From positions 1 through 7,486 of the forward strand of contig JAOUGQ010000137.1 in the NCBI GenBank assembly GCA_029865515.1: a stretch of 7,486 bases of DNA, in the 5' to 3' direction. Numbering within the stretch: the first letter of the stretch is position 1; each line of letters begins with the position of its first letter. Positions 5,757 through 7,486 of the stretch are shown here, one piece after another. The DNA is from Nitrospirota bacterium (lineage in GTDB: Bacteria; Nitrospirota; Nitrospiria; Nitrospirales; UBA8639). Below the pieces are notes generated by a model. It saw only the letters and a program-made list of their open reading frames with translations. It made no database searches and was not told the DNA's origin. Made by a program: the position numbers and the translations under genes.

Positions 5757-7315
5757 GATTGACCCTCCCCCGAAGACAAGGGCATAGCACCGGCCGGCGG
5801 AGGAACGGTTTCAATCATTCCCACAATCCGGTTCGTCGATTGAAACATGGTGTTCGCCACCCGTCGAATATCCGCCTTGGTCACCTGATCCAACTTTTCA
5901 ATCGATCGGAACAATTCACGCCAATCTCCAAACAACATCTGATAGTCAGTCATGTGCATTGCCAGTCCCAGATTATTATCCAGTGCCCGCACCAACCCCG
6001 CTTTGGCGCGGGTGCGAAATCGTGCCAGCTCGTCATCAGAGACGTCTTGGGTTTTGAGCCGGTCGAATTCTTCACGCAAGGCCTGCTGAACAGTTTGATT
6101 ACTCACTCCCCTGCCGGGAACCGCATAAGCCATCCACACATGTGGATACTTGTCACCCGGATACTCGCCGTAGGCACCGACAGAAACCGCGATGCGTTTA
6201 TCCCTGATCAGCGAACGATACAATCGGGAGGTCCGCCCATTGGTCAATATGTCGTCGATCGCATCGTAGACCGGTTGATCGGGATGAGTGACCGGCGGCT
6301 TATGATACCCCTCGACGTATAACGGTTGGGAAGGATCTTGTAAAATCACGATTTTTTCGGCGATGGAGGGCGGCTCCACTGTCCGGATGGGGGGCGGCAC
6401 GGAAGCAGCCGGGATCCGACCGAAATACTTTTCCAGAATCGGTATCATGGTCTCGGGTTTCACATCCCCCACAATCGCGGTGACCATATTGGCGGGTACA
6501 TACTGTGCCTCATAAAATTTTTTGGCGTCCGTCATCGTGTAGGATTGAATATCACTGGCATAGCCGATCACCGGATGGTGATAGGGATGAGCCATGAATG
6601 CCGTGGCCACAAATTGTTCAAGCAACCGGCCGAAGGGTTGGCTTTCCGTGCGCATCCGGCGCTCTTCCATCACCACATCCCGTTCTTCATAAAATTCGCG
6701 AAACACCGGCTGTAAAAATCGTTCAGACTCCAGATAGGCAAAGAGCTCAACTTTGTTGGCGGGAAGGGCATAAAAGTAGCCGGTCACATCCGCACCCGTA
6801 AACGCATTAAGCGCCACTCCACCCTCTTGTTCAATAATATCGCCAAACTCATTTTTCACCACATATTGAGAAGCCTCATGCTGTCGTTCCTTGAAGACCG
6901 TATAGAGGCGATTCACCGCCTCCGGATCAGGACCGGGAGCAAACTTCTCGGTTTGATACGCCTGATAGGCTTCCTCCAATGCCGCAAGAGCTTTCTTTTC
7001 AGCTGGATAATCGGTCGTCCCTATGCGAGGCGTCCCCTTAAACGCCATATGTTCAAACATATGGGCCAGACCCGTGAGACCGTTACTTTCCTGGGCCGAT
7101 CCCACATTGACCCTGGTCATAAAGGCAAAGACCGGGGCCACCGGACGTTCCACAATGATAAAGGTCCACCCGTTCTGTAACGTATGTTTGGTGACGCGCT
7201 TTTCAAAGGAGGCGAGATCCTGCCCCAACACCACCCCCCCGCACACCAACCACATTAAGCCTACCAGCCCGAGGCTTCTGCCCCATACCAACATTCGGCA
7301 ATACATTCGCATCAT
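5753..7315 (-). CDS. M16-family zinc peptidase, active subunit
   Basis: A 520-residue exported zinc endopeptidase of the insulinase/pitrilysin family. A signal peptide (hydrophobic core about 14-30, cleavage probably after VVLG at 31) sends it to the periplasm. The inverted zinc motif HMFEH is at 85-89, in GLAHMFEHMAFKG, and the distal glutamate ligand is probably E217 in VVMEERR. Between them lies a charged helical insert (about 103-160) longer than in compact M16B enzymes. The strand GYFYALP (179-185) and a second M16 lobe (about 320-505) follow. In the C-terminal lobe the tyrosine of the usual R...Y pair is missing: RDKRIAVSVG (371-380), where AYS is common. The next gene keeps that pair but has lost the zinc site, so the two probably form one working heterodimer. 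Likely substrates are peptides or unfolded polypeptides; none is identified. The start at 7315 follows AGGATGGTGA; ATGs at 7312 and 7306 are alternatives. Confidence 0.95.
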   Translation of the reverse strand: MMRMYCRMLVWGRSLGLVGLMWLVCGGVVLGQDLASFEKRVTKHTLQNGWTFIIVERPVAPVFAFMTRVNVGSAQESNGLTGLAHMFEHMAFKGTPRIGTTDYPAEKKALAALEEAYQAYQTEKFAPGPDPEAVNRLYTVFKERQHEASQYVVKNEFGDIIEQEGGVALNAFTGADVTGYFYALPANKVELFAYLESERFLQPVFREFYEERDVVMEERRMRTESQPFGRLLEQFVATAFMAHPYHHPVIGYASDIQSYTMTDAKKFYEAQYVPANMVTAIVGDVKPETMIPILEKYFGRIPAASVPPPIRTVEPPSIAEKIVILQDPSQPLYVEGYHKPPVTHPDQPVYDAIDDILTNGRTSRLYRSLIRDKRIAVSVGAYGEYPGDKYPHVWMAYAVPGRGVSNQTVQQALREEFDRLKTQDVSDDELARFRTRAKAGLVRALDNNLGLAMHMTDYQMLFGDWRELFRSIEKLDQVTKADIRRVANTMFQSTNRIVGMIETVPPPAGAMPLSSGEGQS

Positions 7316-7359
7316 TCACCATCCTGTTTCAGCAGACATCCGAAATCGTCCATCTGACA

Positions 7360-7389
7360 ATCCTACCCAGTAAATGAGAACCCTGGCAA
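7360..7389 (-). promoter_or_regulatory. Candidate sigma70 promoter of the M16-M48-propeller operon
   Basis: On the minus strand TTGCCA (7384-7389; 5/6 match) is followed after 18 bp by TAGGAT (7360-7365; 4/6 match). The predicted start near 7353 leaves a leader of about 38 nt before the M16 ATG. It is the best promoter-like pair in the 171 bp right of the last gene. That stretch shows no gene of its own. Confidence 0.4.
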
Positions 7390-7486
7390 GCAACAAGCCA
7401 CGGCATCATCAGCTAACAGCAGGCAATGCGTTGGTTATTCCCGCAACGTCTCCCGAGGCAGGCGCCTCCTAATTTTGTAAAAACAT

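Noticed and set aside
5759..6322. Plus-strand open frame of 187 codons opposite the active M16 gene
   Set aside because: It lies wholly within a clear M16 coding region, is His/Arg/Pro-rich as expected of an antisense frame, and shows no family motif.
7455..7476. Plus-strand hairpin (GAGGC/GCCTC) followed by a short T-rich stretch near the right edge
   Set aside because: The stem is only 5 bp, the T-run is short and interrupted, and no plus-strand gene precedes it.

Overview
The window holds six genes, all on the minus strand, so the biology runs from the right edge to the left. From right to left they are: an active M16 zinc peptidase (5753-7315), its metal-site-less M16 partner (4269-5756), an M48 zinc metalloprotease lipoprotein (3279-4199), a seven-repeat Asp-box (BNR/Ycf48-like) beta-propeller lipoprotein (2154-3197), a ClpX-type AAA+ unfoldase (760-2040) and a small glycine-rich RRM RNA-binding protein (132-482). 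No rRNA, tRNA, CRISPR array, insertion sequence or phage gene is visible.

The organism is a Gram-negative, diderm bacterium. The two lipoprotein signal peptides and two classical signal peptides fit a periplasm and outer membrane. Base composition is a little above 50% GC by eye. The stand-alone glycine-rich RRM protein and the paired M16 peptidases next to an M48 lipoprotein resemble gene content of Nitrospirota (Nitrospira-like), but this is recollection of gene content and not a phylogenetic test.

Layout: the four right-hand genes look like one transcription unit. The M16 genes overlap by 4 bp (ATGA), and the gaps that follow are about 69 and 81 bp with no convincing terminator. A sigma70-like promoter candidate lies upstream of the first M16 gene (7360-7389). 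clpX appears to have its own promoter (2113-2141), flanked by two copies of a 15-bp direct repeat that could be an operator. A weak hairpin plus U-run after clpX may end that unit. A promoter candidate there would give the RRM gene a leader of about 200 nt, and a near-perfect rho-independent terminator (61-99) closes the RRM gene.

Together, the four exported proteins suggest an envelope proteolysis or protein quality-control unit: a two-subunit M16 peptidase for peptides or unfolded chains, an Oma1/LoiP-like M48 protease on a membrane, and a propeller lipoprotein that may act as a scaffold. The adjacent cytoplasmic ClpX has an unusual N-terminal zinc-binding domain, with a third CxxC pair and about 12 extra residues, and is not next to clpP or tig. 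It may be a paralogue with a different adaptor or substrate range. Nothing here proves a new system. The ClpX zinc domain, the repeat pair around its promoter and the complementary motif loss in the M16 pair are the points most worth checking.
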